Shown: positions 43,225-55,998, counted from the first letter of the stretch. The stretch is 60,000 bases of DNA from Liolophura sinensis (GCF_032854445.1 NC_088306.1:22355764-22415763); one strand, 5' to 3'. The notes: generated by a model from the sequence alone, not told the origin. Numbers and translations are program-made.

Positions 43225-45735
43225 AGAATGTATACACATCACTATAAGAATGGATACACATCACTATAAGAATGTATACACATCACTGAAAGAATGGATA
43301 CTCATCACTGTAAGAATGTATACACATCACTGAAAGAATGGATACACATCACTGAAAAAATGGATACACATCACTATAAGAATGTATACACATCACTGAA
43401 AGAATGGATACACATCACAATAAGAATGTATACACATCAATGAAATAATGGATACACATCACTGAAGGAATGGATACACATCACTATAACAATGTGTGCA
43501 CATCACTATAAGAATGTGTACACATCACTGAAAGAATGAATACACATCACTATAAGAATGTATACACATCACTGAAAGAATGGATACACCTCACTATAAG
43601 AATGTATACACATCACTGAAAGAATGGATACACATCACTGTAAGAATGTATGCACATCTCCATAAGAATGTAAACACATCACTGAAAGAATGGATACACA
43701 TCACTGAAAGAATGGATACACCTCACTATAAGAATGTATACACATCACTGAAAGAATGGATACACCTCACTATAAGAATGTATACACATCACTGAAAGAA
43801 TGTATACACATCACTGAAAGAATGTATACACATCACTATAAGAATGTGTACACATCACTGAAAAGAATGGATACACATCACTATAAGAATGTGTGCACAT
43901 CACTATAAGAATGTGTACACATCACTGAAAGAATGGATACACATCACTATAAGAATGTGTGCACATCACTATAAGAATGTATACACATCACTGAAAGAAT
44001 GCATACACATCACTATAAGAATTCATACACATCACTGAAAGAATGGATACACATCAATATAAGAATGTGTACACATCACTGAAAGAATGGATACTCATCA
44101 CTATAAGAATGTATACACATCACTGAAAGAATGGATACACATCACTGTAAGAATGTATACACATCACTATAAGAATGTACACACATCACTGAAAGAATGG
44201 ATACACATCACTATAAGAATGTGTACACATCACTGAAAGAATGGATACACATCACTGTAAGAATGTATACACATCACTATAAGAATGTATACACATCACT
44301 GAAAGAATGGATACACATCACTATAAGAATGTGTGCACATCACTATAAGAATGTGTACACATCACTAAAAGAATGGATACATATCACTATAAGAATGTAT
44401 ACACATCACTGAAAGAATGGATACACGTCACTATAAGAATGTATACACATCACTATAAGAATGTGTACACATCACTGAAAGAATGGATACACATCACAAT
44501 AAGAATGTATACACATCACTGAAAGAATGGATACACATCACTATAAGAATGTATGCACATCACTGAAAGAATGGCTACACATCACTATAAGAATGGATAC
44601 ACATCACTATAAGAATCTATACACATCACTGAAAGAATGGATACACCTCACTATAAGAATGTATACACATCACTGAAAGAATGGATACACGTCACTATAA
44701 GAATGTATACACATCACTCTAAAAATGAGTACACATCACTGAAAGGATGGATACACATTACAATAAGAATGTATACACATCACTGAAAGAATGGATACGC
44801 GTCACTATAAGAATGTATACACATCACTATATGAATGTGTACACATCACTGAAAGAATGGATACTCATCACTGTAAGAATGTATACACATCACTGAAAGA
44901 ATGGCTACAGATCACTATAAGAATGGATACACATCACTATAAGAATGTATACACATCACTGAAAGAATGGATACACCTCACTATAAGAATGTATACACAT
45001 CGCTGAAAGAATGGATACACGTCACTATAAGAATGTATACACATCACTATAAGAATGTGTACACATCACTGAAAGAATGGACACACATCACTGAAAGAAT
45101 GTATACACATCACTGAAAGAATGGATACACGTCACTATAAGAATGTATACACATCACTATAAGAATGTGTACACATCACTGAAAGAATGGATACATATCA
45201 CTATAAGAATGTATACACATCACTGAAAGAATGGATACACGTCACTATAAGAATGTATACACATCACTATAAGAATGTGTACACATCACTGAAAGAATGG
45301 ATACACATCACAATAAGAATGTATACACATCACTGAAAGAATGGATACACATCACTATAAGAATGTGTACACATCACTGAAAGAATGGCTACACATCACT
45401 ATAAGAATGGATACACATCACTATAAGAATGTGTACACATCACTGAAAGAATGGATACACATCACTGTAAGAATGTATACACATCACTATAAGAATGTAT
45501 ACACATCACTGAAAAAATGGATACACATCACTATAAGAATGTGTACACATCACTGAAAGAATGGATACACATCACTGAAAGAATGGCTACACAGCACTAT
45601 AAGAATGGATACACATCACTATAAGAATGTATACACATCACTGAAAGAATGGATACACATCACTATAAGAATGTATACACATCACTGAAAGAATGTATAC
45701 ACATCACTGTAAGAATGTATACACATCACTATAGG
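43225..45735. repeat. Satellite C: 22-bp monomer, about 114 copies
   Basis: Units of GAATGTATACACATCACTGA plus AA alternate with units ending CTATAA and with GAATGGATACACATCACTAT. The types often occur in pairs, a 44-bp higher order. The 71-codon plus frames (MDTHHYKNVYTSLKEW type) come from 22 not being a multiple of three; each frame ends at a variant. Confidence 0.97.
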
Positions 45736-45815
45736 TCCAAAACATTCTGTATTCTCCAAAACATTCTGTATTGTCCAAAACATTCTGTACTGTCCAAAAT
45801 ATTCTGTACTGTCAA
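45735..45815. repeat. 19-bp tandem repeat, about 4 copies
   Basis: TCCAAAACATTCTGTATTG in four decaying copies directly after satellite C. Related words (CATTCCGTACTGTCCAAAAC) continue to about 45,860. Confidence 0.9.
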
Positions 45816-47592
45816 AGACAATTAAGTATAACCTTAACATTCCGTACTGTCCAAAACAAAGGCAATATCCCAACATCCTGTATCCAAAGTAAACAACCTT
45901 ATAACGACCGGTGCTGTTCAAGCTGACAGACAGCATCAACTGTTCAAAACAAGCTCCTTAAAATTCTGCAATGTCAACTAGAAGTCCTATATTACCATCC
46001 AATGCAGTGCAAAAATAAGAATTTCCTTCTTGTATATTGTCCAAACCAAGTATTTTATACCATTCAATACATAGACCAAAAAGTGCTAAGAAGTAGTTCC
46101 GCAAGCGATTAGAGCCAATACTGATGTTCTGTATGAAAACACCGCCCGTTCACCGCAGTTTACGTTACGCATTGATGTCTTAAAATATTGACATTTACTT
46201 AATGAAATCAATCTGATTTCCGCAACGCTTTAAGTTTCTAAACTCAATTTTGGTTGTTATTTTGTTCGTGGAAGATTCCAACAATGTAAGAAATACACAA
46301 AAATACACACCAGAGATTCCTTCAGCGATAATTACATATGTTTACACCACACATGAACATCTTAAAAATATTGACTCTGAACGATGTGGCTTCTTCAAGT
46401 TAACTTTTATGATCTTTAAGTTATCTTGTGGAAGACTATACACATTGATGTATAAAACAAACGAAACAGGAAAAAAGAACAATCTACATCAAAACATGTA
46501 CATAAAACATTTTGAGAACATTTTGAAAACAGTGAATGTAATTCAAAAGAGCCTTAACAAATACATAAACAAACAGCATACAAAATTTCAAAATCACAAA
46601 AACTGAGGTACCGGTATACCCTTTGTTATTATTGTCCACGCTGTGTTTCACGCTTGCTTTAAAAACACATTAATAATTGACGAAAACACACCTGAACTGT
46701 GCTCGGCCGTAATGAGTTGAAAACACTTCGAGATAAAAGGATAGAATATAACTGAAAACTAAATTTTTGTCCCAGTTGAGTGCATGGAAACACTTATATA
46801 TAGGCTATGATAAAAGATTTAACAAACCCGAAGGTTATAATGTCGTTAGTATCTGAAAACAGAACCAGGTCTTAGCAAAAACAATAAAGTTTGTTTTCAC
46901 AAACTTAAATCGCTATATTGTAACCGTTCATGAAGACATTTCATAAAATGCAACTCAAAATGATACTCTCTCAGGGCTTTTAAGTCTGTAAATAAAAGAT
47001 ATCTACATTAGATTAAACTTAACTATATATACATTAGTAAACCATCGTATTTTTGTTCAATTCACTTGATTAGTTTGAGCGCCCGGCAGTTTGGAGCCCA
47101 AATTTTATCCGGAACTAAAATAGCTCTGGACATGTTTCTGCCTAATAACCTTAAACACAATGAGCAGACCATGCAACTAACAGTACCAATACTTCAGATA
47201 ACAAATAATGAATAAAGGAATCGACGAATCAGGTATATGGCTTCACGCCATTATGTCACAATATATGAAGATACAATTTTCTATTTGATTTAAAGCAATC
47301 GCAAACACCGGCGTCATATTCACAGGGAAAACTCATATTCCATACATTTATTGTTTCCTGCAGCAGTTTCTTGTAAGTGGTGTTTCCAGCGTGAGGTTTC
47401 CTGAATTTAACGTGTTCCCTAAGCGAGGTTTCCTTCACTTGATGTTTTCTGCACTCCATATAGGTTTAAACTGTCAAAGAGTTCCAAAATTATGTTGAAC
47501 AATCAGCGATATAAATCTGATCAGAACAAACTGTGAGAAAGACTGAATCAGTATTAACCTTTCTCAAGAAGCATGTCATTTACAAACATTGT
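45816..47592. other. No gene seen
   Basis: AT-rich. Open frames at 46,250-46,606 (plus) and 47,256-47,459 (minus) show no motif. The latter could be old 3' UTR of the adjoining pseudogene. Confidence 0.45.
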
Positions 47593-47683
47593 CTATCCTT
47601 CTGTCAATTCACCGGAAGCTGTTATGACACGCACCTGCCATGCGTAATCAATCCGGAAGCCGGTCTGTCCTTCCATGAGGCCA

Positions 47684-48120
47684 CAGACCTCCCATTAGTT
47701 TTCCATAAGCCACAATGTTAACGTTTAGCGCTGTAGCTCGGTCCCAAACATTCCGTGGCCAATAAGCTTTGGTGCATACCTGGCCCAGCCTGTGAGAAAG
47801 AATCATGACATAGGTTGACCGTCAAAATCTGGACCTTTCCATGCCGGCAGCTGGGAGGGGTGCCTAGCAACGCCAAGGGGACGTCACTCGCAGCCTCATC
47901 ACTACCTGTCTCCTTGTGTCCTCTTGCCCAGAATTTCAAACTTTCATCATTAAAACTCATACCTGCCCAAAGCTTAGACAATTTCCATCACTTTGATACC
48001 AAGCATGCACCTATACACCAAAAACGGCAGGCTGGCGGCAAAAAAAGACTTTACACCCTAAAATACACAGAACTACAATCGTCCCTATCGAAAAACGGAA
48101 GTTATAATGGGGGTCTGTGT
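47684..48120. mobile_element. Non-autonomous DNA transposon inserted in the pseudogene exon
   Basis: About 437 bp, bounded by CACAGACCTCCCATTA at the left and the inverse TAATGGGGGTCTGTG at the right. TCCATGAG and TCCATGAA lie at the two sides, suggesting an 8-bp target duplication as in hAT elements (left boundary uncertain by 2 bp). It splits homologous coding sequence exactly at that point. No transposase. Confidence 0.65.
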
Positions 48121-48448
48121 CCATGAACGTATGGATAGCAGGTATGTATACAGATGTACTTGCCAGGAGTTAAATCTGACCACTTATAGAACGGATACGG
48201 ATTGTCGTCATTGATGTAGAAATGCATCATCACTTAGCGCTTGTTTTCGTCTCCCTGCCATAAGACACAATATATAGAAATATAACAGAAACAATCATAC
48301 AGCTAGAAATAAGAAAGAATCAATCATATAAAAAGATAAAAGACGCAATCATAGAATTATTAATATTATTTTGCTTATTGGTATGCATTGGTATTTTTCC
48401 TCGATCGTAAGAATGTTTCGCTCATATGGCGATGTAGTTCTGTTATTA

Positions 48449-48800
48449 TATTTATTTATGTGATTATTGTTTAACGACATACCCATCCTCAAGAACCTCT
48501 GACACGACGGCAGTAAGTATTATGGGTGCATGGAGACACAAATGGCCGAGGTAAACCACCGCCTTTTTAAGGTTTCCGACAAGCTTTACCATGCACGTGT
48601 GATGTACAAAACTTGCACACCACATCGGTGGAAGACAAGTGATCTTCAACCCGAGCAGGACTGCGTGAACGGCTCTACGAAAACCATCGGCTGATTATTG
48701 TCACCAAGCCCCTACGAACTACGAGGGGAAGGGGTTACAAATTACCTGCCCTAAGTAGGAAACGAACACCCACTAATGGTTACAGAGTTGTGCACCTTTC
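48449..48800 (-). mobile_element. SINE-4-like element
   Basis: Starts TTTATGTGATTATTGTTTAACG and contains AATGGCCGAGGTAAACCACC and GATTATTGTCACCAAGCCCC. These words recur at 50,085-50,300. It lies in the pseudogene intron. Confidence 0.55.
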
Positions 48801-49015
48801 TCTCTGATCCGAGTTCCGCTCCCCACGTCTTAAATAATCCAAAAGATGTTCATAACAAAGTGAAATATGGCTCTGACGGCCTTGAAAAATAGGCCACGAT
48901 CACTGATAATGAGTACAGGATATTTGCTCGCATGGCTAAGTCGATGTGTGGCATGTTTTGGGATGCCTGTGATAACTAGTTGAATAAAGCGGTACATATA
49001 AACATATAAAAAATA

Positions 49016-49753
49016 AGTTCCCTTCAAGACTGTGTTTGACATTTACCAAGATATCTGCACAATCGTTGTGAAATTTTGCACACAGTATTTCAGTAACCAA
49101 GTCAACACACTGTAGCAAAGGATTACCCTGTAGATACAGATGTGCTCCAATGAGCATGCGCAAGTGCATTATTGGTCGGATTTTGAAAATTTTACAAACA
49201 GATTCAAGATGACAATGGATTTATTTTTATGGACGACAATGCTCATCCACATCGTGCCACAATGATAAATGTCTTCTTTGAACATGAAGTCACTGAGCAC
49301 ATGGAATGGCTCTCCAATTTCCCGGTACTCAATCTCACTAAACACTTGTTGGACCAATTGAAAGAAACGGTATATCGCCGTGTCACGACGGTGTCCGATC
49401 TTGATGACGTCAGACATCTGCTTCAGGAGGAAATGGTTAGTCATCCCTCAAAATCGGATCACACCCCTCATTAACACGATGTGATCTCGCTGTCTCAGTG
49501 TGATACAAAATTGTGGTGGTTATATTAGATTTGAACATTATCTGGTAGTGCAGGTAGTCAAAATTATCTTCAATCTGTTTGTAAAGTACGACCGATAATG
49601 CTTTTGCGCATGCCCATTGGAGCACATCTGTATTTATAGAGTAATCCTTTCCACAGTGGATTAACTGGATTACTGATATGCTGTGTGCAAAATTTTACAG
49701 TTAACAACTGGGCAAATATCTTGGTAAATGTCAAACATTCTTTTGGGGGAACT
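49016..49753 (+). mobile_element. Tc1/mariner-like element, internally deleted
   Basis: A 738-bp element flanked by TA on both sides. Terminal inverted repeats of about 180 bp start AGTTCCC at each end and share GTTTGACATTTACCAAGATAT and GATGTGCTCCAATG. The inside holds a transposase relic (next entry). Confidence 0.92.
49211..49474 (+). pseudogene. Transposase relic, Tc1/mariner DDE C-terminal part
   Basis: FMDDNAHPHRATMINVFFEH keeps the second catalytic Asp region (DDNAxxHRA). Further on, EWLSNFPVLNLTKHLLDQL aligns with the family's WPxxSPDLNPIEHLWDxL, but the glutamate of the NPIEH word is Lys, so the third catalytic residue is lost. The N-terminal DNA-binding part and the first Asp are missing. 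Inactive. Confidence 0.85.
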
Positions 49754-49870
49754 TACTTTTGATGCACTGTTTAGGTTTTACATAGCAATCGCATAGCATA
49801 GACACGATGGGCGTGACGATCTTGAAAAAAGTGAAATTTAACATCATAAGATCTTCAAAATGATGGGACC

Positions 49871-49899
49871 GCCACGATATGGGGGCCATATCGTGAAGC
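49871..49899. repeat. Short hairpin
   Basis: CACGATATG and CATATCGTG around GGGGC; a 9-bp stem. Confidence 0.7.
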
Positions 49900-50084
49900 G
49901 GCTTCATTATATGATCAGATAACGACTATCTTTGCCACGTTTGACGTACAAACTTGCACATCATATCGGTGGAAGACATCTATATTTTAAATATAAAGCT
50001 GACCCTCAAGATAAATGCATCCGCTGGTATACTTTTTAGTTTTGCTGTTGTTGGTTTACGATATATGATTTGATTGTTGCTAAT

Positions 50085-50510
50085 TTTTAGGGATAGAGGA
50101 AAGAGTGTCCGAGGTAAACCATTGGATTTTGGCAAGTTATACTGACGAACTTAATTTGTATCGCGTATCAACCACGCTAAATTGGTACAAGAAAGACTGT
50201 CGTCGACTGCTTCTTGTCACCAAGGGTCCTCGGACATTGAAATCCACCGTGAATTTACCGTGAATGCACCCTGCCCACGACTGGGATTGAACCCGTACCT
50301 GGGGTGACTCGATCATGGTGGGCGTCGCATACCTCACTTTTTCACTGATATGCACTCCAATGTGAAAGCCGTCAAGTTTATGAATGCATGAAACCACACA
50401 GAACAAGAGGCAAAACTCTGCACCTAGCCAGATTTTTGACAAAGCAGAGGACGCGCGCTTGATTTGAACCAGCGACCTCCTGGGACAGCAAAATACCAAC
50501 ACCTACTGTT
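50085..50510 (-). mobile_element. SINE-4-like element with tRNA-like words
   Basis: Shares GTCCGAGGTAAACCA and TTCTTGTCACCAAGG with 48,449-48,800. CGACTGGGATTGAACCCGTA and, further right, TTGATTTGAACCAGCGACC are inverse B-box-like words. Confidence 0.5.
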
Positions 50511-50549
50511 ATGTTTGCACATGATCATGTAGGTATAATTGGGAGATTT

Positions 50550-50622
50550 TTATTTACTTATTTGTTTAATGTTTTACGGTACTCAAGAACATTAAACTTA
50601 TATAAATACGACGACGTTTTGC
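50550..50622 (-). mobile_element. SINE-1 tail fragment
   Basis: TTTACTTATTTGTTTAATGT, TTTTACGGTACTCAAGAAC and AAATACGACGACG. Confidence 0.65.
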
Positions 50623-51470
50623 TTTTGTTATTTTTCTTGTTTTTTTTTTTGTTTTTTTAGTTTTATTTTTGTACAGACAAGAGAAGCGATTACTTTCAAC
50701 AGTTTTATAACAGTTCGTGAACTAGAAGGTAAAGTCTATGTACTTTTGTACATTTTTCGGGCACTAATAAAGCTTTTGCCTGTATGTAAATTATTTTCTT
50801 GTACAAATCATTTGTACATCTGGGTGGGCGTTATTTGTGCTAACTGTTAATGATTATAATGTTTTCCCTTACATTCGAGCTCTGAGATCCAATATTTAAG
50901 CTATTAGTTATCCAGATGTATCTATTCAGGCCTATTTCCATTTCTGCATGTGTCTGCTTACCAGTATACGAGTGCCGTGACGTAGCCAATATAACTTCAT
51001 CCCGACGATTTTGGCGACGAGAACAGATCTCTCTCTCAGATGCATGGATCCGGCGCCCTGCTCGGGCTGTACTACTCTCAGATCAGTCACAAACAAGAAC
51101 CTCTTAGACCCGTTACGCCGTGGGAAAAACCTGGGGTGGGACAAGCACCTTGTTGACCAGACAGGCGAGTTCCCGTGGGCGGGGATTTGGAGCCCGGCAC
51201 TGCGCCCCAGCGCCATTCTGAGGACCTAGGGGTGAGGAAAACGAACCGGTGAGGCTGTCGATGACCGTCATGAAAGGTGATCGCTTAGCTGAAGACCCTG
51301 TCGTTCCCAAAGGAACGGATATAGCATCAAAGGTGCTCCCCCCTGTTTTAGAAGTGAGCAGATCGCCTTGTGATCCCAGTGTCCCCAGTGACTACGCTGA
51401 CAGTAAAACACTGTCTTGCAGCCTCCACATATCTTCATGTCCTCAAAATGTTTGTCGCGATGAAAATAAG

Positions 51471-52099
51471 AAGCTTCCTTCAGTTTCTAACAGAGTTGTA
51501 ACTTCTGTAAATAGTTTGGTAGAAGCTCGTGCAACTGAGTGTCTAGTGATGATGCAACACCGTCTGTGAACGAGTTTTCATGTGAATGTGTGACAATATG
51601 AAAAGCGAGAGCTGGTTGGTCAATAGGACCACGTGACTGGTATTCAGGCCTTCAAGAGCCAATACGAGGTCGGAAATTGATCTAGGTAAGTGTAATACCG
51701 CAAGACTCTTTAGCCGCGGGAAAGTATGGCGGTTAAAAGTTGTACACAAAGCAAAAGAATTTAGAAGAGAGTTAAAAAGATAAAAGTGTTCTTTCAATCT
51801 TTGCAATTCTTTTGCACAAACTACTGCAGTAAATGGTGTAAATTAAGTGTACTTTGTAATCACACCGTTAGCAGAAAATCCTCATCATGTCATTTAAAAA
51901 TTTGTCGCTGGAAAAAATGCAATGGAAAATTAATGAATTTTCTTTCGTCTATCTCGGCCTATTAGCCTGTTTGTAAATTTCAGTTTGGAGTTATTTATTG
52001 AAAGAAAGATAAGAACATTTCTTTTTAATTATTAGACTGATGTTTAATGCCCTTGTCAAGAATTTGTGACATAGGCCTTATAAATATAACGGTGATCGT
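51471..52099. other. No gene seen
   Basis: Upstream of the MYND pseudogene. Possibly its dead promoter; no motif recognised. Confidence 0.4.
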
Positions 52100-52111
52100 A
52101 TCTTTTTAAAT

Positions 52112-52364
52112 ATTTATTTATTTATTTGATTGGTGTTTTACGCCGTACTCAAGAATATTTCACATATACGACGGCGGCCAGCATAATTGTGGGTGGAAAC
52201 CGGGCAGAGACCGGCGGAAACACACGATCATCCGCAGGTAGCTGTTAGACCTCCTCACTTACGATCGGAGAGGAAGCCAGCATAAGCTGGACTTAAACTC
52301 ATAGCGACCGCATTGATGAGAGGCTCCTGAGTAATTACGCTGCGCTAGCGCGCTAACCAACTGA
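52112..52364 (-). mobile_element. SINE-1, head-truncated, with 12-bp target duplication
   Basis: The tail TTATTTATTTATTTGATTGG is complete and the head stops at GCTAACCAACTGA. ATCTTTTTAAAT flanks it at 52,100-52,111 and 52,365-52,376. Confidence 0.95.
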
Positions 52365-52376
52365 ATCTTTTTAAAT

Positions 52377-53345
52377 AATGTTCTCTAAATGAGGCTGTGA
52401 TGCGTGTGAACTAAATTTATTTGCGCTAAAATTGGAACTTTTTTTCTCCAACAAATGTTCGACCAGAATTTCAATGTGTTATGTGCACAACTGCCGTCAG
52501 CTTCTAAATTTAGCTTGCCACTGTTTACATATGCTAAGTTCAGGGCCTGCTGTCTGCCTCTACCTTAGAATGTTCCAGAATACGCTCAGTTCGGTGCCTG
52601 TTTGTTTACATCAAATGTTCAGGAATTTTCTTATTCTAGACAATTCCACCAGGCTATATAAGACCTATGAAAGCAGGTCAAAATAAAGGAGAACGGAGAA
52701 CTATTGAGAGTTTTGGATGCTTTCGCTGTGTATTTATTACTTTAGTAGGCCTTTTGTGCTGAATTTTGGTGTCTTTATATCCTCTGGCTTTGTTATATTT
52801 TATCTCCACCGAGCACTTGTTCAGTCTGAACTTGTATATTTAATTTGTGCTCTTGTGTACACAGTGCTTATTAGTACACGGACCCTGTCTGTGGAATTTT
52901 GTGTATATTTCGTCATACACGTTATACTGTGGATTTTTCCTCTTATTTCTGCATTTATGCCTGTATGGTTTTCCGCATTGTGGAATATATGCGTCCGTTT
53001 GGACTTGACACCGTTGTACATGTAAGTACTTTAGTATTTGTATAGATACTGCTATCCTTTCTTGTTGAACTTAAGTACTTTAGTATTTGCATAAGTCTTA
53101 TTATCTGTTGTAGTTAAAGCTAATAAATTGTTGTAAAGTAAAATCTGCTGGTTTTGGTTACTTTTTGTGCGGCTAAACTGTCGTGTATTTCGAACAAGCC
53201 ATCGCTTTATAATACAGACAGTTTGGGTCGTAACAAATGACATTTATATTTAGATATATCCATGACACAAATATTATTGTGTATCAATAACAAATTTCCA
53301 TTTAAATATACACTTTATTAACTAGACATGACTCACATCCTGGTT
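52377..53345. other. No gene seen
   Basis: Open frames at 52,432 and 52,717 (plus) are hydrophobic but have no motif or splice context. TAAGTACTTTAGTATTTG occurs twice (about 53,023 and 53,071). Confidence 0.45.
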
Positions 53346-53349
53346 TATC

Positions 53350-53430
53350 AGCCGTGATAATGTCAGTGTCAAGACGTGATAATGTAAGTGAAAAGACGTG
53401 ATAATGTCAGCGTCAAGACGTGATAATACC
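53350..53430. repeat. 22-bp tandem repeat, about 4 copies
   Basis: GTGATAATGTCAGTGTCAAGAC and close variants. Confidence 0.9.
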
Positions 53431-53994
53431 GTCGGTGGCTAGCAAAAATATGCATGCATGTTCGGTGCTTTGTATTCACCAAAAACACACCCCATGCAGT
53501 TAAGATAAACATTCCTAACGCCTTCAGTAAAGATTATTATGTACCCCATACGGTACACCCAGATGGAGAGAATGTAAATTGAGCTAAGTCAACTGGCTGC
53601 ATGATCTGGACACGGATTCTGACACCCAACCTCCACGTGACCATTTGTGGGTGTTTCTGATTGCTATATTAATTTGTCATGTACAACAACCCTGATAGCC
53701 CATTTTGTTTTGGAAAATATCAGTTGTCATGCACATAAAGGGCTGAACACCTAGGCCTACAATACTTTTTATTGTGAAAAGTAGATTTTACTGTTTTAAG
53801 GCATTTTCCTGAGAAAAATTCCCTTTATAATAAATACATGATCAAGTGAACCAAAATCATTTCCACATATCTGATGTCCAGTAAGGGAGTTGTAAATTTC
53901 TGTATATTTTCTCAAGCTATATATTTTACAAGATTTATCAGTTAAGCTTCGTAATAAATATATATTAAAGACACTATCACTGACCCTCTCATTA
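53431..53994. other. No gene seen
   Basis: AT-rich, nothing recognised. Confidence 0.5.
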
Positions 53995-54196
53995 TTGCGA
54001 TCGCTTTGAGTTCAATTCCAGCTCATGCTGGCTTCCTTTCCGGCTGTACGTGGGAAAGTCTGGCGCAACCGGCGTATGGTCTTGGGTTTCCCTCGGGCCG
54101 TGCCCGGTTTCCTCCCACCATTATGCTGGCCGCCGTCGTATAAGTGAAATATTCTTGAGAACAGCGTGAAACACCAATCAAATAAATAAATATGTA
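53995..54196 (+). mobile_element. SINE-1, 5'-truncated
   Basis: Starts inside the head at GCGATCGCTTTGAGTTCAAT and runs to CAAATAAATAAATATG. Confidence 0.92.
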
Positions 54197-55534
54197 AAAC
54201 AAAATTTCTTTCAAATACCAACATTAGAAGAAGATATTATCCAATGCATTTAACGCTATACAGTACGCTTATGGATGGCAACGAATATTTTTAGCTTGTC
54301 CTGTTCCATCGGCTACACATATTACATAACAGCGCCAAGCACATACCGGGAAGTCCGTTACTCATTTCACAGATGATCTGTCGCTGTGAGTAGGCTGTCA
54401 ATCGGCCTGCGTGACAAGAGGCGATTTCATATCTAGTTCCAAGGCGTCATTTAAAGAGTTCTGCGTGTTCTATGGTGCATGCCACTGTCTTCTAATTATA
54501 AGATAAAAACAGCATTGGAAAACATTCAGTTATTGCAGTGTTAGAAATATGGGACGCAAACATTCAACACTCCACCCATTTATTTGATTGTGCATGTAGA
54601 AAATCTCTGGCGCATGCCCACTGTACACGTAGAAAAACTGTTCGGTATGCATATACAATTATTCCAAACATTTTTGTCAGTTTTAGAATGAAAATAGTTC
54701 TCAAATCTGATTTCTGATGTCAGTTTATACTTGCTATTAAATATATCTCTGTACAATTTCTTCAAATGAATTTGAGTGTGAATAAATTTAGCATAAGTAA
54801 ATTTTCCGTGCAACTGCTTTGTAAGTCTGTGTGCACCTTGTGCGTGTAACATTTTTTTTCTTAAATTCTACCCCGGTATTGTATAGTCTTTTATGTTATG
54901 TGCTCTGTGTAATTCTTGTGTTCTTCGGGTTATTTTTGATAGTCAGTCAGATAGTCATTGCACATTCAAACATTTCCTGACGAATCTCTCAGATGTGCAT
55001 GTATCAACTCTACAGGAATGGGGAATGTACATTATACTATATGTACTATATCTGAGTAGCTAAAACATGTTCAGAACAATATATACGCCCACCTATGCAA
55101 CCAAGTGTGCATGGTCCAGCAGATATGGTCGGTGTCAAGTATATTACACACACTTCTTGTTATTATGTAATGGAGTTCCGATATTTCAGCTGTATCAATT
55201 ACATATATCCTATCACGCATCCTATCTACGGACAGAGCTATCCCATGAGACATAGGCCCCAAGTAGTCTCGCGTCATATAGCAGACTGTGTCACATTGTC
55301 TAGTGTTCAGGGGACGGCCTGATATTTGGTATTTAGGTGAAGATTCGTGATAACTGTTTCCCAGTGCGCATGACTGGGATTACATCGCCGTGAGATAAAC
55401 AGACTTACGTGGCTGGTCTTTATCAGGTTAATATTTGTGACAACTGACACTTTGACTCGTGAAAAGTTGCAAGTCGAAAACACAAAAAATACACATAAAC
55501 GACTATATTTCAGCTGGGATTATTCGGTGTTTAT
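54197..55534. other. No gene seen
   Basis: Open frames near 54,580-54,852 (minus) and 55,067-55,322 (plus) have no recognisable motif. Confidence 0.45.
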
Positions 55535-55580
55535 TTATGTACTTGATTGGTGTTTCACGTCGTACTCATGAATATTATAG
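55535..55580 (-). mobile_element. SINE-1 tail fragment
   Basis: TACTTGATTGGTGTTTCACG followed by TCGTACTCATGAATATTA. Confidence 0.7.
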
Positions 55581-55998
55581 TTTAAGCCTGACTTATTGTT
55601 TTAAAGCTGAACGTGTGAATCACAAGAATACCCATTTCTTGGCAGTTTAGAGCTGCCAGTCTGATTGACTTATGGCTACTTGGCGTGAACATCGATAGTC
55701 TTTACCGCGCATGCGCCGCTCTGTGCTACGTTCGCTTAAGGAACGTCACGCGCGCTGAAAGGAGTACGTTAAGTAACTGTTCTGCGCTTTTAAGTGTTTC
55801 AAGTGTGTCAGGAACTGACAGGCCGAAATCCCAAAGACCTAAGAAAAAACACTAGACACACAAATGCACAAAAATTATTTAGGCCTGTATGTATAAATAT
55901 GTATAGTCTTTCGTTTTGGCATCATCACTTAAATGAGCGTAATATGGGGAACATTTTAATAACTTCGATAGGTAATGAGGCGATATATATATATGGAT
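55581..55998. other. 3' flank of the MYND gene
   Basis: Contains the ATTAAA word noted below; otherwise nothing recognised. Confidence 0.4.
55955..55960 (-). terminator. Possible polyadenylation signal of the MYND gene
   Basis: ATTAAA on the minus strand, about 40 bp beyond the stop at 55,999. That would give a very short 3' UTR. Confidence 0.25.

Larger units (their letters stand above)
47593..51470 (-). pseudogene. Broken paralogue of the MYND gene
   Basis: Exon 1 relic at about 50,962-51,470 holds a damaged MYND (MKICGGCKTVFYCQRSHW, with one zinc Cys lost), then VIDSLTGSF, then RELACLVNKVLVP. A frameshift follows before HPRFFPRRNGSKRFLFVTDL and SVLVAKIVG. The donor GTAAGC is at the same place as in the intact gene. 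Exon 2 relic at 48,120-48,260 starts GDENKR, then an in-frame TAA, then MMHFYINDDNPYPFYKWSDL. It is then cut by an inserted element and resumes at 47,593-47,683 with EGQTGFRIDYAWQVRVITAS. Shared intron position shows DNA-level duplication, not retroposition. Each lesion alone would stop a full product. Confidence 0.85.

Noticed and set aside
43580-45556. Repeated 71-codon plus-strand frames (MDTHHYKN type)
   Set aside because: Produced by the 22-bp satellite C, whose 66-bp frame cycle gives identical peptides in each stretch.
52717-53025. 102-codon hydrophobic plus frame
   Set aside because: AT-rich sequence with no recognisable membrane-protein family, start context or neighbouring exon.
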